From positions 1 through 64,000 of the forward strand of contig FPJT01000009.1 of NCBI GenBank assembly GCA_900119535.1: 64,000 bases of DNA, read 5' to 3'. Each line of letters opens with the position of its first letter. The stretch's first letter is position 1. A program made the translations under genes and the position numbers. Shown one piece after another: positions 31,601 to 41,500 of this stretch. Origin of the DNA: Ruminococcus sp. XPD3002 (GTDB lineage Bacteria; Bacillota; Clostridia; Oscillospirales; Ruminococcaceae). Below the pieces are notes generated by a model that was given only the letters and a program-made list of their open reading frames with translations, made no database searches and was not told where the DNA came from.

Positions 31601-31788
31601 GCCGTCAGCTCGACTGCGAGATAATGGATCACATCAGCATCCAGCTTGAAGGTGATATCCCTCAGAACTGGGTAGACTATATCTGCGATGAGACTCTCAG
31701 TAAGGTGGCAGATGTGGCTTCACCTGATCTCACTCTTGAAGTCGCTTTCGATGACGACCGCAAGGTAACTGTTAAGATAAACAAGTAA
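28678..31788 (+). CDS. ileS: Isoleucyl-tRNA synthetase
   Basis: This 1036-aa class I synthetase charges tRNA-Ile in the cytoplasm. The HIGH-type motif is PTGKPHHGT near residue 54, the editing CP1 domain occupies about 180-400 (FLAWTTTPWTLPSNL), and KMSKS is KKLSKSSKNY near 600, followed by the anticodon-binding and C-terminal domains. The length and HHGT signature fit the longer, eukaryote-like IleS2 type also found in many Clostridia, which tends to resist mupirocin; that is a family property. AAGAGGTGA precedes the ATG. The leader is short and lacks a T-box. Confidence 0.97.
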   Translation: MKYEELAGKPDISGIQESVLKFWKDEKVFEKSVDKEGANEVVFYDGPPFPTGKPHHGTILVSFIKDMIARYWTMRGYKVPRVWGWDCHGLPIENQVEKDLGIDDKNYIENTLGIDKFNDKCFELVSGNNEAWKEYVEQMARWVDYDGAYKTMNFSFMESVMWAFKQCYDKGLIYRDYRVTPYCTHCETSLSISDTRESDSTRPRQDRWIIAKFATDEKINGKPVFFLAWTTTPWTLPSNLCLAVGEALDYSFVDVGEEIFIACTNVLSKYEKIFGKEPVIVKECKGADLVGRTYEPLFPYFADLKDKAFKVVTADYVGSDEGVGIVHTAPAFGEDDYWTCKNNGIPLVNPVDAKGRFTEEVTDFYEPDGDKNVIEMNPTVIRFLYEQGKAVADGTIEHNYPHCWRCKRPLIYKAMDAWYFDVTKIKDRLIECNEEINWVPETVKHGRFGKWLENARDWNISRNRYWSTPIPIWECDKCGERTVLGSADEIEEVSGVKLTNLHRQYMDKVTFKCSCGGTKKRVPEVLDCWFESGSVPFAQKHYPFENKEWFDSHFPSDFIVEYTGQIRCWFYYLHVLSVALFDKPCFSNCIVHGTILAKDGKKLSKSSKNYTDPMHLMKSFGTDAFRLYLYQTNAMLIGDLLFDDNGIQDAYQQIILPYWNACNFFISYANIDDFRPEKLTPPASDNQLDRWMLAKLYEATDTITKNMDAYFVNKYVDSLIELVDGLTNWFIRRSRRRFWEKGMSQDKKNAYETLYYVLVNMTKLFAPVAPIISEKIYQTLTDGFSVHLDSWPEIPESFRDDELLDQVKLVRNVIYLARSIRSKNNVKNRQPLSRLGVALSDDSGIPVIKSFSDIIAEELNVKTVEVLESVESVAEVKYAPNFNEIRNRYPDRVPDIIKAVKSGKFRLAAEGAVLEINGSEETFDPEIILVTYQAKEGQHVASEKGIVAALDLTITDELREEGFARDIVRSIQDARRQLDCEIMDHISIQLEGDIPQNWVDYICDETLSKVADVASPDLTLEVAFDDDRKVTVKINK

Positions 31789-31872
31789 TAAATAAAGGAC
31801 AGGCGTCCCGAGATCTGCGGCTGCGGATAACGAGGGCGCCGTCTCCGCGCATTGAACCGAAAGGAAATTGTA

Positions 31873-34572
31873 ATGAAAAGAGACCTTCCAAAGACCTATG
31901 ATCCCAGCAGTGTTGAAAAGCGGATCTATGAAAAGTGGGAGAGCGACGGCTGCTTCAGAGGCATCCGCGATCCCGAAAAGAAGCCATATACCATATCCAT
32001 GCCGCCCCCGAACGTAACGGGACAGCTCCACATGGGACACGCTGTTGACAATACCCTTCAGGATATCCTCATCCGTTTCAAGAGAATGCAGGGCTATGCT
32101 GCTCTCTGGGTGCCCGGTACTGACCACGCCGCTATAGCTACAGAGGCTAAGATAGTTGAAGCTATGCGTCAGGAGGGACTTACCAAAGCTGACCTCGGCA
32201 GAGATAAGTTCATGGAAAGAGCATGGGAGTGGAAAGAAAAGTTCGGCAACCGTATAGTTAAGCAGCTCCGTACACTCGGTTCTTCCTGCGACTGGGAGAG
32301 AGAACACTTCACTATGGATGAGCAGTGCTCAAAGGCTGTTCTTGAAGTATTCGTAAACCTCTATGAGCAGAAGCTCATCTACCGCGGAAACAGAATGGTA
32401 AACTGGTGCCCTAAGTGTCAGACATCAATATCCGATGCAGAGGTAGAGTATGAGGAGCAGAACGGACATTTCTGGCATATCCTCTATCAGGTAAAGGAAA
32501 CAGGCGAGTTCCTTGAAATCGCTACAACACGTCCCGAGACAATGCTCGGCGATACTGCAGTTGCTATAAACAGCGAGGATGAGCGTTATAAGCACCTTCA
32601 CGGCTGCCACGTTATCCTTCCTCTTATCAATAAAGAGATACCTATCGTATGCGATGAGCATGCCGATATGGAAAAGGGTACAGGTGTAGTTAAGATAACT
32701 CCTGCACACGATCCTAACGACTTCGAGGTAGGTCTCCGCCACAGCCTTCCTGTTGTACGCTGCTTCACATATGACGGTCACATGACAGGTGAAGCTGATG
32801 TTAAGGAGTACCGTGAACTGGTTGAAAGCGGAAAGGCTGCTGACGACGAGCCCGAGGTACTGGACTGCGGAAAGTACGCAGGTATGACTACCGCAGAGGC
32901 AAGAAAGGCTGTTCTTGCAGACCTTGAAGCTCTCGGCATCCTCAAAGAGACCGAGGACCTTAAGCACGATGTAGGTACTTGCTACCGCTGCCATACAACT
33001 ATCGAGCCAATGGTATCAAAGCAGTGGTTCGTAAGAATGAAGACTCTCGCAGAGCCTGCAATAAAGGCTGCTGAGGTGGGCGATATCAAGTTCGTTCCCG
33101 AGCGCTTCACAAAGACATATCTCAACTGGATGAGAAATACACGCGACTGGTGCATTTCACGTCAGCTCTGGTGGGGACACCGTATACCTGCATGGTACTG
33201 CGCTGACTGCGGCGAGACAAACGTTGCCAAGGAAGCACCGTGCAAGTGTGCTAAGTGCGGAGGCACAAACCTCTCACAGGATCCCGATACACTGGATACA
33301 TGGTTCTCATCAGCACTCTGGCCGTTCTCTATTCTCGGCTGGCCTGATAAGGACTCTGAGGACTATAAGTTCTTCTATCCTACAAGTACACTCGTGACAG
33401 GCTATGATATCATCGGTTTCTGGGTAAGCCGTATGATATTCTCGGGCCTTGCATATACAGGCAAGCTGCCATTCGATACTGTAGTTATCCACGGTATCGT
33501 AAGAGACAGTCAGGGACGCAAGATGTCCAAGTCTCTCGGCAACGGCATCGATCCTCTTGAGGTCATCGACCAGTACGGTGCTGACGCTCTCCGCTTCATG
33601 CTGGTACAGGGAAGCTCTCCCGGAAACGACATGCGTTACAGCGAAGAAAAGATCGTTGCAATGAGAAACTTCACCAATAAGATATGGAACGCTTCACGTT
33701 TCCTTCTTATGAATATGTCCATAGAGAAGGTCGAGCTTCCGAAGGAGCTTGAACTCGAGGACAAGTGGATCCTCTCCAAGCTCAACAGCCTCATCAAGGA
33801 CGTTACCTACAACATGGAGAGCTTTGATACAGGTGTTGCAGCTCAGAAGATATACGACTTCATCTGGAGCAGCTTCTGTGACTGGTACATCGAGCTTGCA
33901 AAGATACGTCTCAACGGTGAGGACGAGCAGAAGAAGAACAACGTTCAGAACGTTCTCTGCTATGTTCTTACAGATATACTCAAACTCCTCCACCCGTTCA
34001 TGCCTTTCATAACCGAGGAGATATATCAGGCACTTCCTCATGACAGCGGCTATCTTATGATGCAGAGCTGGCCTGAGTACAGCGAGTCGCTGAGCTTCCC
34101 GGAGGACGAGGCTAAGATGGAGAAGACAATGGAGACCATCAAGGCAGTACGTGAGTGCAGAGCAGAGCTTAAGGTACCGAATTCACGCAAGGCTAACGTA
34201 ACTATCGTAACAGCAGTACCCGATATGTACGATGCTGCAAAGAGCTTCCTCGTAAGAATGGCAAGCGCATCCGAGGTCGAGGTCATCACCGAGGAGAACG
34301 ATTCGCTTACAGGTATGGTAAGTACAGCAACAGCTGACGCAAAGATATTCCTTCCTCTTAAGGAACTTGTTGATACAGACAGCGAAAAGGCAAGGATCAA
34401 CAAGGAGCTTGAAAAGGCTTACAAGGAAATGGAATTCGTTAACAGCAAGCTGAATAACGAGAGCTTCATGTCCAAGGCACCCGAGAAGGTGGTAGCTTCT
34501 GTACGTGAAAACGAAGCTAAGACAAAGGCACTTATAGAGAAACTCCAGGAGATGCTCGCATCACTTGGCTGA
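31873..34572 (+). CDS. valS: Valyl-tRNA synthetase
   Basis: This 899-aa class I synthetase has PPPNVTGQLHMGHAVD (HIGH) near residue 53, the editing domain with IATTRPETMLGDTAVA, zinc-type Cys clusters (WYCADCGETN, CKCAKCGGTN), GRKMSKSLGNG (KMSKS) near 549 and the C-terminal coiled-coil arm (KARINKELEKAYKEMEFV). ATG at 31873 is set by AAAGGAA; the TTG at 31852 is rejected. It follows ileS by 84 bp on the same strand and may share its transcript. It ends before a terminator-bearing repeat. Confidence 0.97.
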   Translation: MKRDLPKTYDPSSVEKRIYEKWESDGCFRGIRDPEKKPYTISMPPPNVTGQLHMGHAVDNTLQDILIRFKRMQGYAALWVPGTDHAAIATEAKIVEAMRQEGLTKADLGRDKFMERAWEWKEKFGNRIVKQLRTLGSSCDWEREHFTMDEQCSKAVLEVFVNLYEQKLIYRGNRMVNWCPKCQTSISDAEVEYEEQNGHFWHILYQVKETGEFLEIATTRPETMLGDTAVAINSEDERYKHLHGCHVILPLINKEIPIVCDEHADMEKGTGVVKITPAHDPNDFEVGLRHSLPVVRCFTYDGHMTGEADVKEYRELVESGKAADDEPEVLDCGKYAGMTTAEARKAVLADLEALGILKETEDLKHDVGTCYRCHTTIEPMVSKQWFVRMKTLAEPAIKAAEVGDIKFVPERFTKTYLNWMRNTRDWCISRQLWWGHRIPAWYCADCGETNVAKEAPCKCAKCGGTNLSQDPDTLDTWFSSALWPFSILGWPDKDSEDYKFFYPTSTLVTGYDIIGFWVSRMIFSGLAYTGKLPFDTVVIHGIVRDSQGRKMSKSLGNGIDPLEVIDQYGADALRFMLVQGSSPGNDMRYSEEKIVAMRNFTNKIWNASRFLLMNMSIEKVELPKELELEDKWILSKLNSLIKDVTYNMESFDTGVAAQKIYDFIWSSFCDWYIELAKIRLNGEDEQKKNNVQNVLCYVLTDILKLLHPFMPFITEEIYQALPHDSGYLMMQSWPEYSESLSFPEDEAKMEKTMETIKAVRECRAELKVPNSRKANVTIVTAVPDMYDAAKSFLVRMASASEVEVITEENDSLTGMVSTATADAKIFLPLKELVDTDSEKARINKELEKAYKEMEFVNSKLNNESFMSKAPEKVVASVRENEAKTKALIEKLQEMLASLG

Positions 34573-34629
34573 TAGCAAAAGGGACGCAATATGCGTGATA
34601 CATATAAAGACATTTCATACGTATTCATC

Positions 34630-34662
34630 GGGGAAAACCTTTCTGAGGAAAGGTTCTTCCCC
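34630..34662 (+). repeat. GGGGAAAACCTTTC hairpin repeat
   Basis: A near-perfect stem with TGAG loop and outer GGGG/CCCC arms. A related string (CGGGGGAAACTTATCTGATG) appears at about 61084-61115, so it belongs to a dispersed family. Confidence 0.6.
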
Positions 34663-34689
34663 GAACCCCTTTCCAAAGACTTTTGCCCC

Positions 34690-34772
34690 AAATTTTCAGC
34701 CTGACAGGTCATTCTTCCGCATTGATTTTAGTGCGGAAGTTTTTTTATAATGACCTGTCAGGCTGAAAATTT
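34690..34772. repeat. Nested palindromic element with 24-bp perfect arms
   Basis: AAATTTTCAGCCTGACAGGT... at 34690-34713 is the exact inverse of 34749-34772. Between them is the terminator hairpin CTTCCGCA/TGCGGAAG with a T-run. A decayed relative lies at 15240-15320. Confidence 0.85.
34714..34746 (+). terminator. Terminator after valS
   Basis: CTTCCGCA (34714-34721) pairs with TGCGGAAG (34732-34739), followed by seven T. It is the core of the nested palindrome. Confidence 0.8.
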
Positions 34773-34883
34773 AAAGTAAAGGCTTCAAAAAAGAATTGAG
34801 GAAAGATTCAATTCAGAATAGCTTTCCTCAATGATTAAGTGTAAATATCTATACATGTATAATCATAAGTGAATCCATAAAAA

Positions 34884-35579
34884 TCATTCTATCATATTTT
34901 TTATGCTCTGCATACGCATGTCCCATGAGGCGCTTTCGTCCGCACACTTTTTCATATCACTTGCAAGCAGGTCGAGCTTCTCCTGCGGAAGGTCCTTCTT
35001 GTAGCGGAGCTTGTGTTCGAGACTTGCCCAGAAGTCCATAGCTATCGTGCGGAGCTGTACTTCAACCTTGACCATGCGCTTTTCGTTTTCAAGGAATATA
35101 GGTACAGCCACTATCAGGTGGAGACTTCTGTAGCCGTTCGGCTTAGGGGACTCTATGTAGTCCTTGCGCTCGATGAGGGTTATGTCGTCCTGACTGAGAA
35201 AACAGTCTGCAAGGCGGTAGATGTCCTGTATGAATGAGCATATAACTCTTACTCCTGCGATATCGTGGATGTTTTCTTCCAGCGCTTCGAGAGTGTTCGG
35301 GATATTCTTCTTCATGACCTTGCGGAAGATACTGCTGTAGCTCTTTATCCTCGACTGTATGAACTCAATGGGGTTGCTTTCACCGTTTATCGAGAACTGC
35401 TCGTTGAGCACCTTGAATTTGGTCTCTATCTCCATGATAGCGCACTTGTAGTATGTGAAGAACTGCTGGAGCGGTATCATGCTCTCTTCGAGCATACCGA
35501 TGAACTCGCTTTCCGTCATGTCCTGATCGGAGAGGTTTATCAGTTCGTTCATTACCTGTCTTCTGCTTGAATTATCCAT
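34884..35579 (-). CDS. Small alarmone synthetase (RelA/SpoT synthetase domain only)
   Basis: This 231-aa protein of the RelQ/RelP (YjbM/YwaC) class makes (p)ppGpp from ATP and GDP/GTP. Synthetase motifs are visible: RIKSYSSIFRKVMKKN, IHDIAGVRVICSF, ESPKPNGYRSLHLIV and VEVQLRTIAMDFWASLEHKL. There is no HD hydrolase, TGS or ACT domain, as expected for a small synthetase. The ATG overlaps the stop of the pseudouridine synthase gene (TAATG), so the two are coupled. Regulation is probably transcriptional. Confidence 0.9.
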   Translation of the reverse strand: MDNSSRRQVMNELINLSDQDMTESEFIGMLEESMIPLQQFFTYYKCAIMEIETKFKVLNEQFSINGESNPIEFIQSRIKSYSSIFRKVMKKNIPNTLEALEENIHDIAGVRVICSFIQDIYRLADCFLSQDDITLIERKDYIESPKPNGYRSLHLIVAVPIFLENEKRMVKVEVQLRTIAMDFWASLEHKLRYKKDLPQEKLDLLASDMKKCADESASWDMRMQSIKNMIE

Positions 35580-36544
35580 TATTTATCATTCCTTTCGGCG
35601 AAAAAACGCTTTTCAAATTCGGGAGTTCCTGATGTTACCTTCAAACCGTTAAGGTAGCTCATAGGCGAATCCTCAGGGAGGTCGAAGATGAGGGAATAGG
35701 CGCAGAGTGCCTGTCTGAACACTCCTCTCCGCTTGTTGGCTGAGGGATCGCCGTATTTGCCGTCCCCGAGAAGGGGAGCGCCGATGTGTGCAAGATGTGC
35801 CCTTATCTGGTGAGTCCTGCCCGTATAGAGTGTCACTTCGATGAGATACAGTCTCGAACGCTCTGCAAGTACACGGTAACCCGTCTTGATCTCTCTGAAT
35901 CCCTCTTTCGGCTCGTCGGATATGCGGACTATATTCCTGCCCTCGTCCTTGCGGTGATAGGCGGTGAGTATGTCCTCCTGGGAGGGCGGTGCCGAAACCG
36001 TGATGCAGTGGTATATCTTATGGAGCTGACCGTTTTTTACTGCGGAGTTTATCTCCCTCAGTGCGGCAGCGTTCTTTGCGGCGGTAACGAGTCCCGAAGT
36101 GTTCCTGTCAAGGCGGCTGCACAGCGCAGGTGCGAAGGAGCTTTCCTCCTGTGGATTGTATTCGCCCTTTTCGCAGAGATAGAGCTTTATGCGGTTTATG
36201 AGGGTATCGCTGCTGCTTGTTGCGTTGGAGTGGGAATCGAGTCCCACAGGCTTATCTGCAATGAGGATATTATCGTCCTCGTAAACTATGTCGAGCTCCC
36301 GTGAAGCGGACCTGAACGATAGGTCGTGCTGTTTTTCGGCTGCAACTTCGTCCTTGACGTAGACTCTTACCACATCACCTTCTGAAAGGCGGTCGGATAT
36401 ATCGCAGCGCTTGCCGTTGAGCTTTATGTCCTTTTTGCGGATCAGGCGGTACATCATACTTTTAGGCAGCTCGGGCATTGCCTTTGATATGAATTTATCT
36501 ATTCTCTGACCGCTGTCATTATTGTTGATAATAAACTCTTTCAT
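35579..36544 (-). CDS. RluA/RluD-family pseudouridine synthase
   Basis: This 321-aa RNA-modifying enzyme has an N-terminal S4 RNA-binding domain (RIDKFISKAMPELPKSMMYR, VRVYVKDE) and a catalytic domain with SRLDRNTSGLV (Asp146) and GRTHQIRAHLAHIGAPLLGD. The family isomerises uridines in 23S rRNA or tRNA; RluC/RluD is likely but the exact site cannot be assigned. It is the first gene of a two-gene operon with the alarmone synthetase. Confidence 0.92.
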   Translation of the reverse strand: MKEFIINNNDSGQRIDKFISKAMPELPKSMMYRLIRKKDIKLNGKRCDISDRLSEGDVVRVYVKDEVAAEKQHDLSFRSASRELDIVYEDDNILIADKPVGLDSHSNATSSSDTLINRIKLYLCEKGEYNPQEESSFAPALCSRLDRNTSGLVTAAKNAAALREINSAVKNGQLHKIYHCITVSAPPSQEDILTAYHRKDEGRNIVRISDEPKEGFREIKTGYRVLAERSRLYLIEVTLYTGRTHQIRAHLAHIGAPLLGDGKYGDPSANKRRGVFRQALCAYSLIFDLPEDSPMSYLNGLKVTSGTPEFEKRFFAERNDK

Positions 36545-36651
36545 ATATATACTCCGTGGAAAACTGGTGTGAAAATAAACAGTTTTTTATATTTTTGTTA
36601 GTGCACAACGCACAATGTTTCGGACAGGCTATTGTTTTTTCTGCATAAAGC

Positions 36652-36680
36652 TTGCGTTTTTCATTTAAGTATGTTATACT
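36652..36680 (+). promoter_or_regulatory. Promoter of GH25 gene
   Basis: TTGCGT (36652-36657) and TATACT (36675-36680), spacer 17 bp, give a leader of about 155 nt before the ATG at 36844. Confidence 0.65.
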
Positions 36681-36689
36681 ATATACACA

Positions 36690-36815
36690 AACCCATCGCA
36701 GGAGTTTTCAGTGCGGTTCTGAATGCGATGAGGAAACCGATCACGGATCAGGTGCATCTGTAAAGCCGTCAGTCCTCTTACGACAGTGTCATGGATGTGC
36801 TGAATGATCCCTTAA
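36690..36815 (+). promoter_or_regulatory. Structured leader, possible c-di-AMP-type riboswitch
   Basis: After the promoter come a hairpin CATCGCA/TGCGATG, GAGGA/TCCTC arms enclosing ACCGATC/GATCAGGT, and a CAGTGTCAT/ATGTGCTG hairpin. Strings GAGGAAACC, GGTGCATC and CCGTCAG occur in the same order as conserved segments of the ydaO/yuaA c-di-AMP riboswitch, a class often found before cell-wall hydrolase genes. The P1 pairing of that class is not clear, so this is tentative. Confidence 0.35.
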
Positions 36816-36843
36816 TAATTGAATAGCAAGGAGAATGATTGTC

Positions 36844-38499
36844 ATGAGCATATCCAAAAGGCTGATCAGTGCTGTTATGTCAGGCATACTTGCCCTCGGC
36901 ACAGCGATCACCGCAGCTCCCACAGCTTTTGCTGCAACGCTGCCTGCCGATGCTTCCGCTGAGTTATATGATAGCACAAATTCAGCCGAAAGTAAAGACT
37001 CTGAAGGAAAACCTTTCGACGTATTTGGAATCTACAATGCTTATCAGGAGCTTGTACCCGCAACAGCCCCTGCAACTACATCCACTACCACCACAACCGT
37101 TCCCAAAACTACAACGGCTGCAACTACAGTAACTACTACTGAAGAGCAGACTACCACTGCCGAGACCACAACTACTGCCCCTGAGGTGCCTCTTTACATC
37201 ACAAGACGGGGTATAGACGTATCCAAGTTCCAGAATACAATAAACTGGCCGCAGGTAAAGGCAGGCGGTATAGATTTCACTATAGTACAGGCAGGCTACG
37301 GACGTGAACTCTATCAGAAGGACTATAAGTTCGATGAGAACGTACAGAACGCCAAGGCTGCCGGTCTGGACGTAGGTGTATACTGGTACAGCTACGCTAA
37401 TTCACCGGAGGATGCAGTAAGGGAAGCAGAGACCTGCTACGAGATCATAAAGAACTACGATTTCGAGTATCCTGTATACTACGATGTTGAGGAAAAGTTC
37501 CAGAGCTACTATTCCGCAGCTTATATGTCACAGATAGTTGACGCTTTCTGTTCCACAATTGAATCAAAGGGCTACAGGGCAGGCGTTTACAGCTATGCTT
37601 GGTTCCTTGAAGCGAATATCTACAGAAGCGTTCTTGATAAATACGAGGTATGGGTCGCACAGTATGCAAGTTCACCATACTCGTTCTCAGGCGAATACGG
37701 CGTATGGCAGTATTCGGGTACAGGCTGGGCAAGCGGTGTACCTACACAGGTCGACCTGAACTACTCCTATAAGAATTATCCTTACATACTTTCTCCCGAG
37801 ACATATTCAGGTCCCACAGGTACGGTAGCTACAGCTTCGCCTGCAACTAAAAGTACGACAACGACTACAGCATCCTACAAGAAGGGCGTTGATATATCGT
37901 CCCTGCAGGGTGATATAGACTGGGGAAAGGCTAAGGCGAACGGTGTTGATTTTGCGATACTCCGTGCAGGATACAACGGTATCGAACCCAAGACTGATGC
38001 GAACTTCGCAAAGAATGCTGCGGATGCAGCTGCGGCAGGAATGCCGATAGGCGCTTACTGGTACGCTACTTCTACCACCGTTGAGGGAATGCTTAAGGAG
38101 GCAGAAGCCTTCTATAATACGATAAAGGGTATCAAGTTCGATTATCCGCTGTATCTCGATATAGAAGATCCTGTTTACTCCAAATCGGAGCTGACTCCCG
38201 AAAAGATAACAGAGCTTGTAAAGGCATTCTGCGGATACTTCGAGGATAAGGGATATTACATAGGAATCTACAGCTATGAATTCTTCCTTACAAACCACGT
38301 TGATCCTTCACTCTTTGAGCTCTATGACGTATGGCTCGCAAATTACGGAGTTGAAAAGCCTGCGTTCAGCAGTAAATACGGCACATGGCAGTATGATATC
38401 GATGTCAGCATAGACGGTATCGGTGCTCCTGTTTCTGTAAGCTACTGCTACAGATCGTATCCTTCGGTAATGAGGGAATATCATCTTAACGGTTATTGA
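36844..38499 (+). CDS. Secreted lysozyme with two GH25 domains
   Basis: This roughly 551-aa exported muramidase has a signal peptide (1-30), a Thr-rich linker (about 73-110), a first GH25 domain (about 115-315) with GIDVSKFQNTINW and the catalytic DxE in YYDVEE, a short Thr-rich linker, and a second GH25 domain (about 340-548) with GVDISSLQGDIDW and LYLDIED. GH25 enzymes cut the MurNAc-GlcNAc bond of peptidoglycan. ATG at 36844 is preferred over 36835, which is too close to AAGGAG. The two domains are divergent, so duplication is old. The structured leader suggests RNA-level control. Confidence 0.93.
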   Translation: MSISKRLISAVMSGILALGTAITAAPTAFAATLPADASAELYDSTNSAESKDSEGKPFDVFGIYNAYQELVPATAPATTSTTTTTVPKTTTAATTVTTTEEQTTTAETTTTAPEVPLYITRRGIDVSKFQNTINWPQVKAGGIDFTIVQAGYGRELYQKDYKFDENVQNAKAAGLDVGVYWYSYANSPEDAVREAETCYEIIKNYDFEYPVYYDVEEKFQSYYSAAYMSQIVDAFCSTIESKGYRAGVYSYAWFLEANIYRSVLDKYEVWVAQYASSPYSFSGEYGVWQYSGTGWASGVPTQVDLNYSYKNYPYILSPETYSGPTGTVATASPATKSTTTTTASYKKGVDISSLQGDIDWGKAKANGVDFAILRAGYNGIEPKTDANFAKNAADAAAAGMPIGAYWYATSTTVEGMLKEAEAFYNTIKGIKFDYPLYLDIEDPVYSKSELTPEKITELVKAFCGYFEDKGYYIGIYSYEFFLTNHVDPSLFELYDVWLANYGVEKPAFSSKYGTWQYDIDVSIDGIGAPVSVSYCYRSYPSVMREYHLNGY

Positions 38500-38507
38500 T
38501 AATGTCA

Positions 38508-38544
38508 GATATGCATATCGGTCGTTCCGATATGCATATTTTTT
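38508..38544 (+). terminator. Terminator after GH25 gene
   Basis: ATATGCATATCGG pairs with CCGATATGCATAT around TCGTT, followed by TTTTT, 10 bp after the stop. Confidence 0.88.
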
Positions 38545-38559
38545 CAGGAATGAGGAATT

Positions 38560-41500
38560 ATGGTTGAATTTATAACAGGCGCTGCGGGAAGCGGTAAAAG
38601 TACGCTGATGTTTGAGCGCATAAAGCAGGAATCGGAAAATGCCGACAGGGTATGTATCATCGTACCAGAGCAGTATTCCTATGAATTCGATAAAACTCTG
38701 TACTTCTATCTCGGTGCGGAGCGCTTCAACGAGCTGATGTCTCTCAGCTTCACCAGCCTTGCACGTCAGCTGTTCCAGCTGTTCGGTGAACCCGACAGAA
38801 AAGGCGAGTACGCCGATGATCTTGCACGTATGATAATCATATATCAGGCTATCTCTGCCGTAAGAAACGATCCCGCTTCATTCAGCTACTTCCGCCGGAC
38901 CAGTATGCAGAACGGCTTCGCAGAGGAGATGCTTAAGCTTATAAACGATATGAAGCGTTCGGGCATAGCGCCGAATCAGCTTGCGGTAAAGGCTGTTATG
39001 CTGGATAACAAGCTCAGGGACAAAACGGACGATGTGGCTTCGGTATACTTCGAGTACGAGCGCCTTATGGAGGAATACGGCTATAAGGACGAGCTGGAAA
39101 ACGTCCGTGAAGCTGCAAAGACAGCTAATCTGAACAGATATTTCAAGGGCAGGAAGGTATTTATAGACGAGTTCGAGAGCTTCACGGGAGATCAGATAGA
39201 GATGCTCAAGGTCATGATATCATCTGCGGATGATGTGGTCATAACTCTCAGGACCGATGATCCCGATGCAGGTGAGTTCACCTTGTTCGAGACCGTAAAC
39301 CGTACCTACAGGACAGTCAGGGAGATATGCCGTCAGGAGAACGTGCCCGTTAAGGTGACTTCATGTGAAGGATGCTACCGATTTGCAAAACCCGATCTGG
39401 AGTACCTCAGCAGGCATATTATGCGGAATTTCCGCTATGAGCCGCAGAATTCCCCGAGTCCCGACAATATAAGCATTTTCGAGGCAAGAGACATGTACAG
39501 CGAGGCGGAGTATGTCTGCGCCGAGATAAAGAGGATGATATATGCCGACAGTTCCCTCAGATTCAGGGATATTGCCATTATATCCAATGATATCGCACAG
39601 TATTCCGAGGTGCTTAAGGCGGCATTCAGAAGATATGACATACCATACTTCCTGAGCATCGAAAAGCCTGTTGACCACACTTCGGTAATGGTATTCTTTA
39701 CGGCGCTTCTGGACCTTATGTCCTCAGGCAGGTTCCGCACGGAGCAGATGTTCAGACTGATAAAGTGCGGAATACTTGATATATCCGTTACGGACTCGTC
39801 GCTCCTTGAAAACTACTGCTACAAGTGGAGCGTTGACGGCGATATGTGGACTCGTCCCTTTACTGCCGAGGATGAGGGCGTTGAGGAGCTTGAAGAACTC
39901 AGAAAAACCGTAGTAAAGCCCCTTGTACAGCTCCGCAGGAAGCTTTCGGGAGAAAATACCGCTCAGGAGGTCTGCGGACTGCTTTACGGCTATCTTACGG
40001 ACTGCGGTGCGGATAAGAGCCTCGGAAGACTCATGGTACGCCTTATCCGTCAGGACAGGGACTACGAAGCTGCCGAGCTGAAAAGGCTCTGGGGCTGCCT
40101 TATGGAGATACTGGACAGCGTGGCATCTGCTATAGGTGACAAGATCATACCGTTCCCCGAGCTGAGCCGCATAATCCGCTCCATGATAGGCAGACTGACC
40201 TATTCCGTACCTCCCCAGACGCTGGACGGCGTTATCGCTGCATCTGCACGTACCGCGCGTCTCAATGCACCGAAGGTACTCTTCGTAATGGGAGTGAACG
40301 AGGGCAGCTTTCCGCAGAATGTGGATCTTCACGGACTTTTCTCCGAAGCCGACAAGCAGAAGCTTGCAAATGAGGGCATAGAGATAGCTCGTCCCGTTTC
40401 TGACCTTATCGCAGCGGAGCGCCTTATAGTGTACAAGTCGCTGTCTGCGGCTTCACACAGGCTTTATGTGACCTATCCGCTTTCGGACCTTTCGGGACAG
40501 GTCCGCTACCCTGCGCAGGCAGTGGACAGCATCATCCGTATGTTCGGACGTCCCGATATACGCATCACCGAGGATATGCTTACTCCCGACCGCTATGCGG
40601 TGACGCTCCACTCTGCCTACTATCACTATATGCAGGACAGAAAGCTGAATACAAGGGAAACTGCATCTATCAGGAAAGTGCTTACGGAAGTGCCGGAATA
40701 CAGCAGACGCATATCTCAGGCACTCAGCAGGTCCGGATTCTCGCACGACTATAAGATAGACCGAAGCATAATGGAAAAGCTGAAGAACTTCGAGCCTCTC
40801 AGGGTATCTCCATCGGGACTTGAAAACTATAACAGGTGTCATTTCATGTATTTCTGCGATTCCTGTCTGAGACTTCAGAAGTGCGAAAAGGTGGAGCTTG
40901 ACAGCAGGATAGCAGGGGACCTTACCCACAACTGCCTCAGAAGCGTACTTGCTTCACGAACAAAGGATGAGTTCGTGGGACTTTCCTACGACCAGCTGTG
41001 TGGAGAGATACGCCGTGCAGCGGACAGTTACCGTGAGGAGAAGCTTGGGGGAGACTTCGGCAAGACTCCGAAATTCGGACTTATCTTCAACAAGCTAACC
41101 GAGCGTCTTGCGGATGTATTTCTCTATACACAGCAGTCCCTTATGGCAAGCAGCTTTGTGCCTGATGCCTTTGAGCTGGACCTGCGTGACAAGCGTCCTG
41201 CGGAGATGTCCTTCGGTGACGGCAAAAAGCTGGTATTCGGCGGCATAGTGGACCGTATGGACGTTTGCACAATCGGCGACAGCAGATACCTCCGCATAAT
41301 AGACTACAAGAGCAGCAGAAAGAATATAACTTCAAAGACGCTTGCAGGCGGACTCAATATGCAGATGCTGATATACCTGTTTTCGGCTACGGAAGCGAAC
41401 GGGTTGTATTCGGACTGCAAGCCTGCGGGAGTTCTCTACTCGCCTGTGCAGATAAACAGTGTAACTGCGGAGGAATCCAAGACTGACACCCTCAACAGCA

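Larger units (their letters stand above)
34573..34883. other. Intergenic region between convergent valS and alarmone synthetase genes
   Basis: This 311-bp gap contains the hairpin GGGGAAAACCTTTC/GAAAGGTTCTTCCCC (34630-34662), the long nested palindrome with a terminator (34690-34772) and AT-rich sequence to 34883. No gene is seen. Confidence 0.75.

Noticed and set aside
36690..36815. c-di-GMP-I riboswitch
   Set aside because: GTAAAGCC resembles GCAAAGCC, but the GAAA tetraloop/receptor and flanking pairing are missing.
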